DNA of 31,274 bases from Ruminococcus sp. UBA4350 (GCA_002394125.1 DGSY01000169.1:1-31274), one strand, 5' to 3'. Counted from the stretch's first letter, positions 7,799 through 16,195 are shown. Program-made: numbers and translations. Notes: a model not told the origin generated them from the letters alone.

Positions 7799-8758
7799 AT
7801 GAAAGAGGATCTTCGTGCGGTTCGCGAGATCGACCGCAAATACCGCCGCCGGAACCGGCGGAAAGCCCTCCGCAGAAAATGGCCGGTTCTGCTGACAGCG
7901 GTACTGCTGCCGCTGCTTGCGGCGGTCTGCTTTTTCGTTTATGAAAAGCTGGCAAAGCCGCGGGCGGTCATGCCGGCAGCGGATACGGCGGTCATCCGCA
8001 TTCTCAATGTCGGACAGGGCGATGCCATGCTGATCCGGACTGCACAGCATTCCGTGCTGATCGACGCAGGTGACCGCGATCACGGCAGAACGCTTGTGCA
8101 GATGCTCCGCGATGCCGGTGTGCAGCGGCTCGACTGCATCGTCAATTCGCATCCGCACAGCGACCACATCGGCGGGCTTCCTGCGGTGCTGGAGGCATTT
8201 CCCGCCGATGAGATCTGTCTGCCGGTCATGCCGGAGCAGTTGATCCCGACCGGAACGGTATTTCAGACCGTGCTGGATCTCGCCGCTGAAAAGCAGATCC
8301 CCGTGCATACGCCGGAATGCGGTGAGAAGCGGCAGTTTGACGGGCTGACAGCAGAGTTTCTCTGCGTTGACAATACAGACTTCGAGAACCTGAATGACTG
8401 CTCGCTCGGTGTACGGCTCGAATACGGGAATGTCTCGCTCCTTTCAGCGGGCGATCTCGAAGCAGACGGCGAAACAGCATTCGCAGATGCGGAGCTGCTC
8501 CGTCCGGCAAATATCCTCAAGGTCTCGCATCACGGCGCAGTAAAATCCTCACTGATTTCGTTTCTGGAGGCAGTCTCGCCGGAAACTGCGGTGATCTCCT
8601 GCGGCGCATTCAACGACTACGGGCATCCCGCCCTGAAAACGCTGAAGCGGCTGCATGATGCTGGATGCGCGGTATACCGCACCGATCTCGACGGCACGGT
8701 CTGCATCGTCACCGATGGAAATCAGTATACCGTCAGCTGCGGAAAGGTAAATCCATGA
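7799..8758 (+). CDS. Membrane-anchored ComEC-like metallo-beta-lactamase-fold hydrolase
   Basis: A 319-aa protein. The start is ATG at 7799 with GGGAG 6 nt upstream. A very basic N-terminus (about 8-28) precedes one hydrophobic segment (PVLLTAVLLPLLAAVCFFVY, 29-48), predicting one membrane anchor with the catalytic domain outside. The domain is a metallo-beta-lactamase fold: ILNVGQGDAMLI (68-79), metal site SHPHSDHIGGL with His118, His120, Asp122 and His123, then SAGDLEAD and VSHHGAVKSS. This matches the C-terminal domain of the competence protein ComEC and its stand-alone relatives, thought to be nucleases or phosphodiesterases. There is no ComEC channel domain. The true substrate is unknown. 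Confidence 0.85.
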   Translation: MKEDLRAVREIDRKYRRRNRRKALRRKWPVLLTAVLLPLLAAVCFFVYEKLAKPRAVMPAADTAVIRILNVGQGDAMLIRTAQHSVLIDAGDRDHGRTLVQMLRDAGVQRLDCIVNSHPHSDHIGGLPAVLEAFPADEICLPVMPEQLIPTGTVFQTVLDLAAEKQIPVHTPECGEKRQFDGLTAEFLCVDNTDFENLNDCSLGVRLEYGNVSLLSAGDLEADGETAFADAELLRPANILKVSHHGAVKSSLISFLEAVSPETAVISCGAFNDYGHPALKTLKRLHDAGCAVYRTDLDGTVCIVTDGNQYTVSCGKVNP

Positions 8759-8786
8759 TTATCCGCTCTCCTGCGCAGTTCCGACC

Positions 8787-8815
8787 TTGACAATTTCGGC
8801 TTTTTGCTGTATACT
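8787..8815 (+). promoter_or_regulatory. Promoter of pheST
   Basis: TTGACA (8787-8792) and TATACT (8810-8815) are 17 nt apart. The leader to pheS is only about 65 nt and contains no T-box-like elements. Confidence 0.85.
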
Positions 8816-8885
8816 ATAGAGTGGAGTTTTTCCGACTGCGCCCTGACGGGCAGCAAGATCATCAATCTGAAAGGACGGTATCGAG

Positions 8886-9911
8886 ATGAATGAGAAGATC
8901 CAGGAAATGCGGGCAGACATCATCGCCGCAGCTTCCGGCATCAACGATTCCAAGGAAATGTACCAGCTGCGGAAACAGTATCTGGACGCAAAAACAGGTA
9001 TGATTTCCGCACTGATGAAAAATATGCGCGAGCTTGCGCCGGAGGAGCGTCCGGCCTTCGGCAAGATCGTCAACGAACTGAAAACATGGGCGCTCGACTT
9101 TTTTACGGAGCAGGACAGCCGCCTCAAGGCCGCCGAGCTTGCAAAAAAGAATGCGGCAGAACAGATCGACGTCACCATGCCGGCTGCACCGCATCTCTGC
9201 GGCGCACTGCATCCGAATACCCTGATCGCCAATGAGCTGATCGACATTTTTGCAGGCATGGGATTCACGATCTTCGAGGGTCCGGAGATCGAGAATGACT
9301 ACTACAATTTCACCGCGCTGAATACCCCGAAGGATCATCCGGCACGCGATATGCAAGATACCTTCTATGTCAGCCCGGAGCTGCTCCTGCGCACACAGAC
9401 CTCCGCCGGACAGATCCGCGTCATGGAGAATACCAAGCCGCCGATCAAGATTCTCTCCCCCGGCAAGGTCTTCCGCTCCGATGACGACGCAACGCATTCG
9501 CCGATGTTCTCGCAGATGGAGGGTCTGGTCGTCGATAAGGGCATCACGCTCTGCGACCTTCAGGGTATGCTCGACGTCTTTGCGCAGAATGTCTTCGGCA
9601 AGAATGTCAAGACGCGCCTGCGTCCGAGCTATTTCCCGTTCACAGAGCCGTCTGTCGAGGTCGATGTCAGCTGCTTTGAATGCGGCGGCAAGGGCTGCCG
9701 TCTCTGCAAGGATACCGGCTGGATCGAGGTGCTCGGTGCCGGTATGGTCAACCGCAAGGTGCTCGAAAACTGCGGCATTGATCCCGATGTATACACCGGC
9801 TTTGCATTCGGCATGGGCATCGAGCGCATCGCGATGCTGAAATACGGCATCCCGAATATCAAGATGCTGTTTGAATCCGATGTCCGCGTACTCTCGCAGT
9901 TCCACGAATGA
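8886..9911 (+). CDS. pheS: Phenylalanyl-tRNA synthetase alpha subunit
   Basis: A 341-aa class II synthetase catalytic subunit. It has the N-terminal coiled-coil arm (about 1-85), then FEGPEIENDYYNF and HPARDMQDTFYV (motif 2 region), SQMEGLVVDKG, and the motif 3 end FAFGMGIERIAML. A Cys-rich insertion (CFECGGKGCRLC, about 259-270) precedes TGWIEVLGAGMV; a similar four-Cys knuckle is usual in Clostridia PheS. The start is ATG at 8886 with AAAGGA upstream. It forms an alpha2-beta2 enzyme with PheT, encoded 39 nt downstream. Confidence 0.97.
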   Translation: MNEKIQEMRADIIAAASGINDSKEMYQLRKQYLDAKTGMISALMKNMRELAPEERPAFGKIVNELKTWALDFFTEQDSRLKAAELAKKNAAEQIDVTMPAAPHLCGALHPNTLIANELIDIFAGMGFTIFEGPEIENDYYNFTALNTPKDHPARDMQDTFYVSPELLLRTQTSAGQIRVMENTKPPIKILSPGKVFRSDDDATHSPMFSQMEGLVVDKGITLCDLQGMLDVFAQNVFGKNVKTRLRPSYFPFTEPSVEVDVSCFECGGKGCRLCKDTGWIEVLGAGMVNRKVLENCGIDPDVYTGFAFGMGIERIAMLKYGIPNIKMLFESDVRVLSQFHE

Positions 9912-9950
9912 TCCGGCGCTGCTGATATTTAAGGAAAGGAACTAAGAATC

Positions 9951-12386
9951 ATGATCGTTCCATTGAGTTGGTTAAAGGAATATGTTGATATTGATATCAC
10001 GCCGCAGGAGCTGCAGACGAAGCTCTTTGACTGCGGCTTTGAGGTCGAGACGCTGACCGAGCTCGGCAGCGAGATCTCCGGCGTCGTGGTCGGTCTTGTC
10101 ACCGAATGCGAGCCGATCCCCGAAACGCATCTTCATGTCTGCAAGGTGGACTGCGGTGAGCATGGTGTCTTCCAGATCTGCTGCGGCGCGGACAATGTCA
10201 AGGCGGGCGGCAAATATCCCGCAGCTCTCGTCGGCGCACAGGTCTATGCGACTGCAAAGGATCATGTGACGATTGAGGGTACCATGAAGATCAAAAAGGG
10301 CAAGCTCCGCGGCTTTGAATCGCAGGGTATGCTCTGCTCCGGCATCGAGATCGGTCTGAATGAGGATCTCTATCCGGGCGCGGATTACTGCGGACTGCTC
10401 GTTCTGCCGGAGGATGCGCCTGTCGGTGCCGATATCAAGCCGATCGTCGGACTCGACGACTGGATGTTCGATATCTCCCTGACCGCGAACCGCCCCGACT
10501 GCATGAGCATTCTCGGCATCGCACGCGAGGTCGCGGCCACACTCGGCAAGCCGCTGAAGATGCCTGCAACCGATTACGAGACCGACAGCGCTTCGCTGGA
10601 CGGCTTCCGCGTCACCGTCGAGGACAGTGACCTCTGCCCGCGCTATCAGGCGCACTATGTCCATGATGTGAAAATCGGACAGTCTCCCGCATGGATGCGC
10701 CGCAGACTTGCGCTCGTCGGCATCCGTTCCATCTCGAATATCGTCGATATCACGAATTATGTGCTGAAGGAGATCGGCCAGCCGATGCACGCATTTGATC
10801 TCCGTCAGCTGGAGGAAAAGCAGATCGTCGTCCGCCGCGCAAAGCAGGATGAAACGATCGTCACGCTCGATGAAAAGGAATTCAAGCTGAATCCGAATCA
10901 GCTCGTCATCTGCGACGGTCAGAAGCCGGTCGCACTGGCGGGCATCATGGGCGGCCTGAATTCGGAGATCCGCGAGGATACCGCAGAGGTCGTCTTTGAA
11001 GCGGCGAAGTTCATGCGCGACAATGTCCGCAAGACATCCCGTGCGCTCGGTCAGCATTCCGACAGCTCGCAGCGCTTTGAGAAGGGCGTGGACGAATACG
11101 CCGTCCGGCTCGGCATGAAGCGCGCGCTGCATCTGATCGGTGAGCTCGGCTGCGGCAAGGTCAGCGGCTCCGGCTGGTGTGAGGCGGTCAATCCCGATCC
11201 GACGGCAACGCGTCCGCTGACGGTCTCGATCGCGTCGGTCAACGCGCTGCTCGGCATCACGATCCCGGATGACGAGATCCTGCGCATTCTCGGCAATCTC
11301 GGTTTCGCACCGCAGATCGACGGCGACAAGCTTAGTATGCAAATCCCGCCCTTCCGCGAGGATATCGAAAATGCACCGGATATCGCCGAGGAGCTGATCC
11401 GGATGTACGGCTACGGCCACATTACCCCGACCTTCCTCGCAGCAGCATCCGTCACGAGCGGCGGCAGAAACGCCGCGCAGACCGGTATGCTCAAGCTCAA
11501 GCGCACGCTCGCGGCACAGGGACTCTATGAGGCGATCCACTATTCGTTCTATTCCCCGAAGGATCTCGATCTGCTGCGCATCCCGCAGGATGCCCCGCAG
11601 CGGCAGGCGATCCGTCTGCTGAATCCGATCTCGGAGGATCTCTCGATCATGCGCACGATGCTCGCGCCGTCGATGCTGAATGCAGTCATCCGCAATGTCC
11701 GCCGCGGCAATGATGCGGGCAGACTGTTCGAGATCGCAAAGACCTATCATTCCGCGGAGGAGCATCCCTCGCAGGAGCCGGAGGAGCGCGAAGCCCTCTC
11801 GATCGGTCTCTTTGACGGCGGCAAGCTCGACTTCTTCACCGGCAAGGCCGTGCTGGAGGCAGTCGCGGAGGCATTCCGCATCGAATTCACATACAGAAAG
11901 CCGGAGGATCCGGCAAAGTATCCGTTCCTGCATCCGGGCATGAGCGCAGTTGTTTCGCTGGACGGTCAGGAGATCGGCTGGATCGGTATGCTCGCGCATG
12001 ACCTGACCGACGAAGCCGTTCCGGAGCATTCCGTTCTGCTCGCGGAGCTGGATATGACCGCACTGCGGCCGTATCTGAACCGTCCGGTCACATTTGAGAT
12101 GCTGCCGAAATATCCGGTGGAGCAGCGCGATATCGCCCTGCTCGTCAAGGATGACGTGATCTGCGCAGATCTCGAAGCCTGCATGAAGCGCGCCTGCAAG
12201 TCGCTGAGCGCGGTGAAGCTGTTCGATGTCTACAAGGGCTCGCAGATCGAAAAAGGCAAGCAGTCGCTGGCATTCTCACTCTGGTTCCGGAGTGAGGATC
12301 ATGCGCTGACCGACGGCGAGGTCGATCAGTTTGTCGCGAAGATCCTGAAGAATCTCGGCAAGGAATTTGAGGCCGTTCAGCGCTGA
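9951..12386 (+). CDS. pheT: Phenylalanyl-tRNA synthetase beta subunit
   Basis: An 811-aa protein of normal length for the family. Domains in order: N-terminal part and tRNA-binding OB fold (about 40-155, with VCKVDCGEHGVFQICCGADN), B3/B4 editing domain (about 210-390; SISNIVDITNYVL and PMHAFDL), B5 (about 400-475), the catalytic-like core (about 480-690), and the C-terminal anticodon-binding ferredoxin-like domain (about 718-811; KYPVEQRDIALLV). The start ATG at 9951 follows AAGGAAAGGA. It is co-transcribed with pheS and ends at a strong terminator. Confidence 0.97.
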   Translation: MIVPLSWLKEYVDIDITPQELQTKLFDCGFEVETLTELGSEISGVVVGLVTECEPIPETHLHVCKVDCGEHGVFQICCGADNVKAGGKYPAALVGAQVYATAKDHVTIEGTMKIKKGKLRGFESQGMLCSGIEIGLNEDLYPGADYCGLLVLPEDAPVGADIKPIVGLDDWMFDISLTANRPDCMSILGIAREVAATLGKPLKMPATDYETDSASLDGFRVTVEDSDLCPRYQAHYVHDVKIGQSPAWMRRRLALVGIRSISNIVDITNYVLKEIGQPMHAFDLRQLEEKQIVVRRAKQDETIVTLDEKEFKLNPNQLVICDGQKPVALAGIMGGLNSEIREDTAEVVFEAAKFMRDNVRKTSRALGQHSDSSQRFEKGVDEYAVRLGMKRALHLIGELGCGKVSGSGWCEAVNPDPTATRPLTVSIASVNALLGITIPDDEILRILGNLGFAPQIDGDKLSMQIPPFREDIENAPDIAEELIRMYGYGHITPTFLAAASVTSGGRNAAQTGMLKLKRTLAAQGLYEAIHYSFYSPKDLDLLRIPQDAPQRQAIRLLNPISEDLSIMRTMLAPSMLNAVIRNVRRGNDAGRLFEIAKTYHSAEEHPSQEPEEREALSIGLFDGGKLDFFTGKAVLEAVAEAFRIEFTYRKPEDPAKYPFLHPGMSAVVSLDGQEIGWIGMLAHDLTDEAVPEHSVLLAELDMTALRPYLNRPVTFEMLPKYPVEQRDIALLVKDDVICADLEACMKRACKSLSAVKLFDVYKGSQIEKGKQSLAFSLWFRSEDHALTDGEVDQFVAKILKNLGKEFEAVQR

Positions 12387-12395
12387 ATATGACAC

Positions 12396-12437
12396 AAAAA
12401 GCGCCGCAGAAGCACAAAAGCTCCTGCGGCGTTTTTT
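12396..12437. terminator. Bidirectional terminator between pheT and the lipoprotein gene
   Basis: An 8-bp GC-rich stem (12402-12409 with 12424-12431) can extend inward by three pairs. It is flanked by AAAAA on the left (12396-12400) and TTTTTT on the right (12432-12437), so each strand ends in a T tract. It serves two convergent genes. Confidence 0.88.
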
Positions 12438-12766
12438 CAGTCTATTTTGTCCATTGCTTCCTGCATATCCGTCATCATTTCCGAATAGGCGCCCTCCGGA
12501 TCCTCGATCACGGATTCCGCCCGGTCGATTAGATCCGGCTCCGAATCGGTTTTCCGGTGAATGTCGTCATCCTCATAGAGGTCGTTGCCGCTGTCGTACC
12601 GCGCAGTGTCCGTCACACGGTCAGTGACTGTGTCCGTAACAATGTTTGTGGCGGCGGTCGTCTGCGGATGCTGCGCTTCTGCATTCTGCGCCGGCTTCTG
12701 CCCGCAGCCGGTCATCAGCGTGCAGAGTGCCGCGGTCAGCGCAGCCGCTCCCGTTATCTTGTTCAT
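12437..12766 (-). CDS. Small putative lipoprotein
   Basis: A 109-aa predicted secreted lipoprotein with no family recognised. Residues 1-20 form a lipoprotein signal peptide (MNKITGAAALTAALCTLMTG) with Cys21 as the lipidation site. The mature part starts with a Gln/Ala/Thr-rich linker, then a short repeated pattern VTDTVTDRVTDTA (about 43-55), and ends in a strongly acidic stretch (DLYEDDD..., EDPEGAYSEMMTDMQEAMDKID). A good ribosome site (GGAGAGG) precedes the ATG. It may be a surface or spore-envelope protein, but nothing in the sequence proves a role. Confidence 0.75.
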   Translation of the reverse strand: MNKITGAAALTAALCTLMTGCGQKPAQNAEAQHPQTTAATNIVTDTVTDRVTDTARYDSGNDLYEDDDIHRKTDSEPDLIDRAESVIEDPEGAYSEMMTDMQEAMDKID

Positions 12767-12885
12767 TGTGACGCTTCCTCTCCTTCTTCATTCCTCGCTC
12801 TGCAAATGAAAATGCAGGGCATTTGTATTCTGTCCGGTTTTGCTGCGGATATGATTGGGAGAATATGGCATTTTTTCGGCGATGC

Positions 12886-12923
12886 AAAAATAATCCCGGC
12901 TGTCTTTGACAACGGCCGGGATT
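12886..12923 (-). terminator. Intrinsic terminator after iorB
   Basis: A 9-bp stem (12892-12900 with 12915-12923) can extend inward by three pairs and is followed on the minus strand by ATTTTTGC. It lies 12 nt past the iorB stop. Confidence 0.8.
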
Positions 12924-12934
12924 TTCTGCATCAC

Positions 12935-13516
12935 TCAGACAGCGGACGGCTCTGCCCGCAGCGCACGGCTGTTCAGTTCAACAAACTGCGGCTTGACCGC
13001 TGCGCGCATCGACGCTTCGATATCGTCGATCGTGAACGGGATCACGTTCTGCCGGACGGCAAGTCCCAGCATGATCATATTCAGCACCTTCGGCGAGCCG
13101 AGCGCACGGCATTCCGCATCTGCGTCGATCATGACCAGATGCTCCGTATGCGCCTGCAAATATGCGATCATCTCTTTGCCGGTGTAATTGCTGCCGGCGA
13201 GCGCTGCCGTGACCGGCATGATCGGATGCGTATTCACGACCATGCTGCCGCCCTTTTTCAGATAGGGCAGCATCCGGACGGCCTCCGCCGGCTCAAAGCC
13301 GATGATGATATCCGCGGAATGCTCCGGGAACATCGGGCAGTGCAGGCCGTCACCGAGCCGCAGAAAGCTGAATACGCTGCCGCCCTTCTGCGCCATACCG
13401 ATCGTTTCCGCGCTCATGACGGGGATATTATGTGACATTGCGGTCGCGGCGATGAGCTTCGATGCAAGGACGATGCCCTGCCCGCCGACACCGCAGATCA
13501 GGATATTTGTCTGCAT
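12935..13516 (-). CDS. iorB: Indolepyruvate:ferredoxin oxidoreductase beta subunit
   Basis: A 193-aa protein of the pyruvate/2-oxoacid:ferredoxin oxidoreductase gamma-like family. It begins NILICGVGGQGIVLASKLIA and has the typical AETIGMAQKGGSV and ADIIIGFEPAEAVR. With IorA it oxidises aryl pyruvates (from Trp, Phe and Tyr) to aryl-acetyl-CoA and reduces ferredoxin. The start overlaps the iorA stop by one base (TGATG), so translation is coupled. A terminator follows. Confidence 0.93.
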   Translation of the reverse strand: MQTNILICGVGGQGIVLASKLIAATAMSHNIPVMSAETIGMAQKGGSVFSFLRLGDGLHCPMFPEHSADIIIGFEPAEAVRMLPYLKKGGSMVVNTHPIMPVTAALAGSNYTGKEMIAYLQAHTEHLVMIDADAECRALGSPKVLNMIMLGLAVRQNVIPFTIDDIEASMRAAVKPQFVELNSRALRAEPSAV

Positions 13517-15327
13517 CAGTTCTCACCTCCCGAAATCGCGTTGAATGTGCAGACCTGCGCACAGAGTCCGCAGCCGTTGCAGAGAGACTGCTCGATCATG
13601 ACCTTGCCGTCACGCAGCACAATGCCCGGACATCCGAGCTGTTTGATGCAGCGCTTGCACTGCATACAGGCCTCCTGATTGATGACGGAGGGCGTCCCCT
13701 GCTTGATCAGCACCGCGCACGGCGATTTGAAGATGATCGCCTTGACGCCCGGCTGCTCCGCGACGCGCTGTACGGTATCGACTGCCGCACGGAGATTCAG
13801 CGGATCGACGGTCTCGACGGTCTTGACCCCGACACCGCGTAGGACAGCTTCAATGCTGACCTTTTCCACGACCTGTCCCATCATGGTGCGGCCGGTGCCG
13901 GGATGCGGCTGATGACCGGTCATTGCGGTGGTGGAATTGTCGAGGATCACGAGCGTCATATTCGCCTGATTGTAAACAGCATTGACCGCGCCGGTGATCG
14001 CCGATGCAAAGAACGTCGAATCGCCGACGAATGCAAAGCAAACGGTGTCCGGCTCAATTCTGCCGATGCCCTGCGTGATGTTCACGCCCGCGCCCATGCA
14101 GAGGCAGGTATCGACCATGTCGAGCGGCATGGCGTTGCCGAGCGTATAGCAGCCGATGTCGCCGCAGAATACGGCCTTTTTGCCCTTCATCGCCTGCTTG
14201 ACCGCATAGAACGATGCGCGGTGCGGACATCCGGCACACAGCACCGGCGGACGGACAGGCAGCTCCGGCGGCGAATCCATTGCTTCGGAAGCGGGCTTTT
14301 CCCAGCCCATGAAATCTGCGATATTGCCCGCGACAGACGCACAGGTGTTCTCGCCGGCATTCTTCACATCATGCGTCAGCTTGCCGCGGATATTGACATT
14401 CAGATGATATTTGCCGCAGAGATAGGTCAGCTCGCGCTCGATCACCGGATCCAGCTCCTCAATGCAGAGAACCTCGTCCAGCCCGCGCAGGAACTCAACG
14501 GCGAGCTGTTCCGGGAACGGGAACGGCGTCGCGATCTTCAGCAGACGCGGCGCATCCTTTCCGGCGAGCGCCTCCTGCACATAGGTCATGCTGATGCCGT
14601 GCGATACGATGCCCTTTTTGCAGGATGCATCGGCGGCGGGGGTCAGGATATTGTGCGGATACTCCGAAAAGACACGCTGAAGCTCGACATTCCGCGCTTC
14701 GATATTGATATGTGCCTGATAGGAAAGCCGCGGGAAGATCACCCATTTCGAGGAATCCTTCACGAAGCCCTCCGGCTGATTCGTGAGACATTCCTCCTTG
14801 TCCTTGACGGTGATCGACGCATAGCCGTGACAGACTCTTGTGGTCGGGCGGAACAGCACTGGCGTATGGTATTTTTCAGAATACGCAAACGCATCCTGAA
14901 TCATGTCATAGGCCTCCTGCACCGAGGACGGATCAAAGCAAGGGAGCTTGGAGTATGCGGCAAAGGTGCGCGTATCCTGCTCCGTCTGCGAGGAGATCGG
15001 GCCGGGATCATCCGCGACGAGAATGACCATCCCGCCCTTGACGCCGATATAGGCAAGGCTCATCAGCGGGTCGGATGCGACATTCAGGCCGACCTGTTTC
15101 ATTGTGACCATGCTGCGTGCGCCGCAGTATGCAGCACCGGCGCCCGTTTCAAGGGCGGCCTTTTCGTTGACTGACCACTCGACATAAAGCGAGCCGTCAT
15201 TGATTTTCGCGCAGGTTTCCAGCACCTCTGTTGAGGGAGTGCCGGGATATCCGCAGACCACATTCAGACCGGCGGCGGCAGCGCCCCGTGCGATCGCGGC
15301 ATTTCCCATGAGGAATTCCTGATGCAT
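13516..15327 (-). CDS. iorA: Indolepyruvate:ferredoxin oxidoreductase alpha subunit
   Basis: A 603-aa oxygen-sensitive enzyme subunit for aromatic amino acid fermentation. The N-terminal pyrimidine-binding domain starts near GNAAIARGAAAAG...GYPGTPSTE. The TPP-binding domain contains GDSTFFASAITG (about 435-446) and ILDNSTTAMTGHQPHP. The C-terminus has two ferredoxin-like Cys clusters: CMQCKRCIKQLGCPG (about 553) and CNGCGLCAQVC (about 580). The ATG at 15327 follows AAGGAGG by 10 nt. It has its own promoter and a stem-loop near the mRNA 5' end. Confidence 0.96.
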   Translation of the reverse strand: MHQEFLMGNAAIARGAAAAGLNVVCGYPGTPSTEVLETCAKINDGSLYVEWSVNEKAALETGAGAAYCGARSMVTMKQVGLNVASDPLMSLAYIGVKGGMVILVADDPGPISSQTEQDTRTFAAYSKLPCFDPSSVQEAYDMIQDAFAYSEKYHTPVLFRPTTRVCHGYASITVKDKEECLTNQPEGFVKDSSKWVIFPRLSYQAHINIEARNVELQRVFSEYPHNILTPAADASCKKGIVSHGISMTYVQEALAGKDAPRLLKIATPFPFPEQLAVEFLRGLDEVLCIEELDPVIERELTYLCGKYHLNVNIRGKLTHDVKNAGENTCASVAGNIADFMGWEKPASEAMDSPPELPVRPPVLCAGCPHRASFYAVKQAMKGKKAVFCGDIGCYTLGNAMPLDMVDTCLCMGAGVNITQGIGRIEPDTVCFAFVGDSTFFASAITGAVNAVYNQANMTLVILDNSTTAMTGHQPHPGTGRTMMGQVVEKVSIEAVLRGVGVKTVETVDPLNLRAAVDTVQRVAEQPGVKAIIFKSPCAVLIKQGTPSVINQEACMQCKRCIKQLGCPGIVLRDGKVMIEQSLCNGCGLCAQVCTFNAISGGEN

Positions 15328-15351
15328 ATAAACACGCCTCCTTTTTTGGCT

Positions 15352-15375
15352 CCCCGATGACGGCGGTCATCGGGG
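15352..15375 (-). promoter_or_regulatory. Stem-loop at the 5' end of the iorA mRNA
   Basis: A perfect 10-bp stem (15352-15361 with 15366-15375, loop of 4) begins about 4 nt after the predicted transcription start and ends about 10 nt before the ribosome site. It has no T tract after it on the minus strand, so it is more likely a 5' stabilising or translational element than a terminator. Confidence 0.5.
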
Positions 15376-15385
15376 CTTTGCTTAT

Positions 15386-15414
15386 ATTATAGCATATTAT
15401 GACGAAATTCGCAA
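15386..15414 (-). promoter_or_regulatory. Promoter of iorAB
   Basis: On the minus strand TTGCGA (15409-15414) and TATAAT (15386-15391) are separated by 17 nt. Confidence 0.7.
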
Positions 15415-15571
15415 TGGATACAGAAAAATAAAATGGGCTAGGGCGTGTTGACACTATAATAATATGCGGATTTTTGAGATGATTTTGTTCCGTTCAGTAC
15501 GGTCGGGGGATAAACACCCAAGGGGAAAGAGGGACAATCCGGCTCGGGCACTGCCCGCCCTTTCCCCCGTT

Positions 15572-15600
15572 CCGATAGATTTGTCTATTGGCTTTTATTT
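15572..15600 (+). terminator. Terminator-like stem-loop in the iorA-spoIIID gap
   Basis: An 8-bp stem with one G-T pair (15572-15579 with 15584-15591) and a 4-nt loop is followed by CTTTTATTT. It would end a plus-strand transcript that starts in the gap, although no gene lies upstream on that strand. Confidence 0.45.
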
Positions 15601-15770
15601 ACCCGATTGGTTCTTGACGTTTTTTCATCACGCGAATAAAAGCAGAATGGGATGAAAGCCAGAACGTAAAATAGCTGCGAACAGCAGCGTAACAGCGACA
15701 GGATTGATATGCTCCGCGAAACGTAACCGAAGGAAAACGGAATCCGGCACTGCCGGCCCGGCCCGGCACG

Positions 15771-15799
15771 GCATGAATGACAGTTTTGCCGCATAGGAT
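15771..15799 (+). promoter_or_regulatory. Candidate sigma-E-type promoter of spoIIID
   Basis: CATAGGAT (15792-15799) matches 6 of 8 positions of the sigma-E -10 consensus CATACAAT, and GCATGAA stands 14 nt before it as a weak -35. spoIIID is a sigma-E target in Bacillus. A start of transcription near 15807 would exclude the upstream ATG at 15812 as start codon. Confidence 0.3.
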
Positions 15800-15850
15800 A
15801 GAGCAGGACGGATGCGCCCAGAGCCGCATCCGGAGCGAGGAGTGAGCAGA

Positions 15851-16195
15851 TTGAATCAACATCAGATCCATGCGGCAGAATCCCGCGCACAGGCGCTCGA
15901 TGACCGCGCCGTGCAGCTCGGCACCTACATCGCGGAGCACGGTGCGACCGTCCGCAGCACCGCAGCCGTCTTCGGCATCTCAAAATCGACCGTCCACAAG
16001 GACATCACCGTGCGCCTGCCTGCCCTGCACGCAGGACTCTACGCAGAGGTCCGCGAAATCATCGAAAAAAACAAGCAGGAGCGCCATATCCGCGGCGGTC
16101 TCGCGACCAAGCGTAAATATGAACGCCTGCACGGCAGCAGCACCGGAGCTCGTCCGGAAAGCGCCCTGCTGATGTATCCGTCCGGCAATGTGTGA
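15851..16195 (+). CDS. spoIIID: Sporulation transcriptional regulator SpoIIID
   Basis: A 114-aa DNA-binding regulator of mother-cell gene expression. The helix-turn-helix is VRSTAAVFGISKSTVHKDI followed by TVRLPAL, and the conserved C-terminal basic part RHIRGGLATKRKYERL is the family signature. It carries a C-terminal extension of about 22 residues (HGSSTGARPESALLMYPSGNV) that the short Bacillus protein lacks. The start is chosen at TTG 15851 because GAGGAG lies 8 nt upstream; an in-frame ATG at 15812 would add 13 residues but has a weak ribosome site. Confidence 0.9.
   Translation: MNQHQIHAAESRAQALDDRAVQLGTYIAEHGATVRSTAAVFGISKSTVHKDITVRLPALHAGLYAEVREIIEKNKQERHIRGGLATKRKYERLHGSSTGARPESALLMYPSGNV

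Larger units (their letters stand above)
15415..15850. other. Gene-free interval between iorA and spoIIID
   Basis: No convincing gene is present in about 430 nt. A 63-codon open frame at 15464-15655 has no ribosome site and no family look. The interval holds TTGACA (15448-15453) and TATAAT (15455-15460) boxes too close to work together. A compound hairpin lies at 15522-15567 (outer stem 15522-15529/15560-15567, inner stem 15545-15549/15553-15557). A terminator-like stem-loop follows. TTGACG (15614-15619) and TAAAAG (15637-15642) with a 17-nt spacer form a weak promoter. A GC-rich stretch lies at 15744-15772. It may be an untranslated RNA or an eroded element. Confidence 0.4.

Noticed and set aside
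8816..8885. T-box or Phe attenuator upstream of pheS
   Set aside because: The leader is about 65 nt and lacks the T-box sequence and an antiterminator; no leader peptide rich in Phe codons is present.
9972..12029. 685-codon open frame antisense to pheT
   Set aside because: It lies fully opposite a conserved gene, has no family-like stretches and is rich in Arg, Asp, Ile and Leu in a way produced by the biased codon use of the real gene. The same applies to long antisense frames at 1879-3558, 13903-15174, 22936-24474, 26291-27637 and 29119-30528.
15440..15460. IS630-type element end inserted at TA
   Set aside because: Only one end-like sequence is present and no matching inverted copy or transposase was found in the window; kept only as a side remark in a finding.
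15448..15460. Promoter made of TTGACA and TATAAT in the gap
   Set aside because: The two boxes are separated by a single base and cannot act as one sigma-A promoter; no partner box at about 17 nt was found for either.
15464..15655. 63-codon open frame in the iorA-spoIIID gap
   Set aside because: No ribosome site, no recognisable protein features, and two hairpins run through it.
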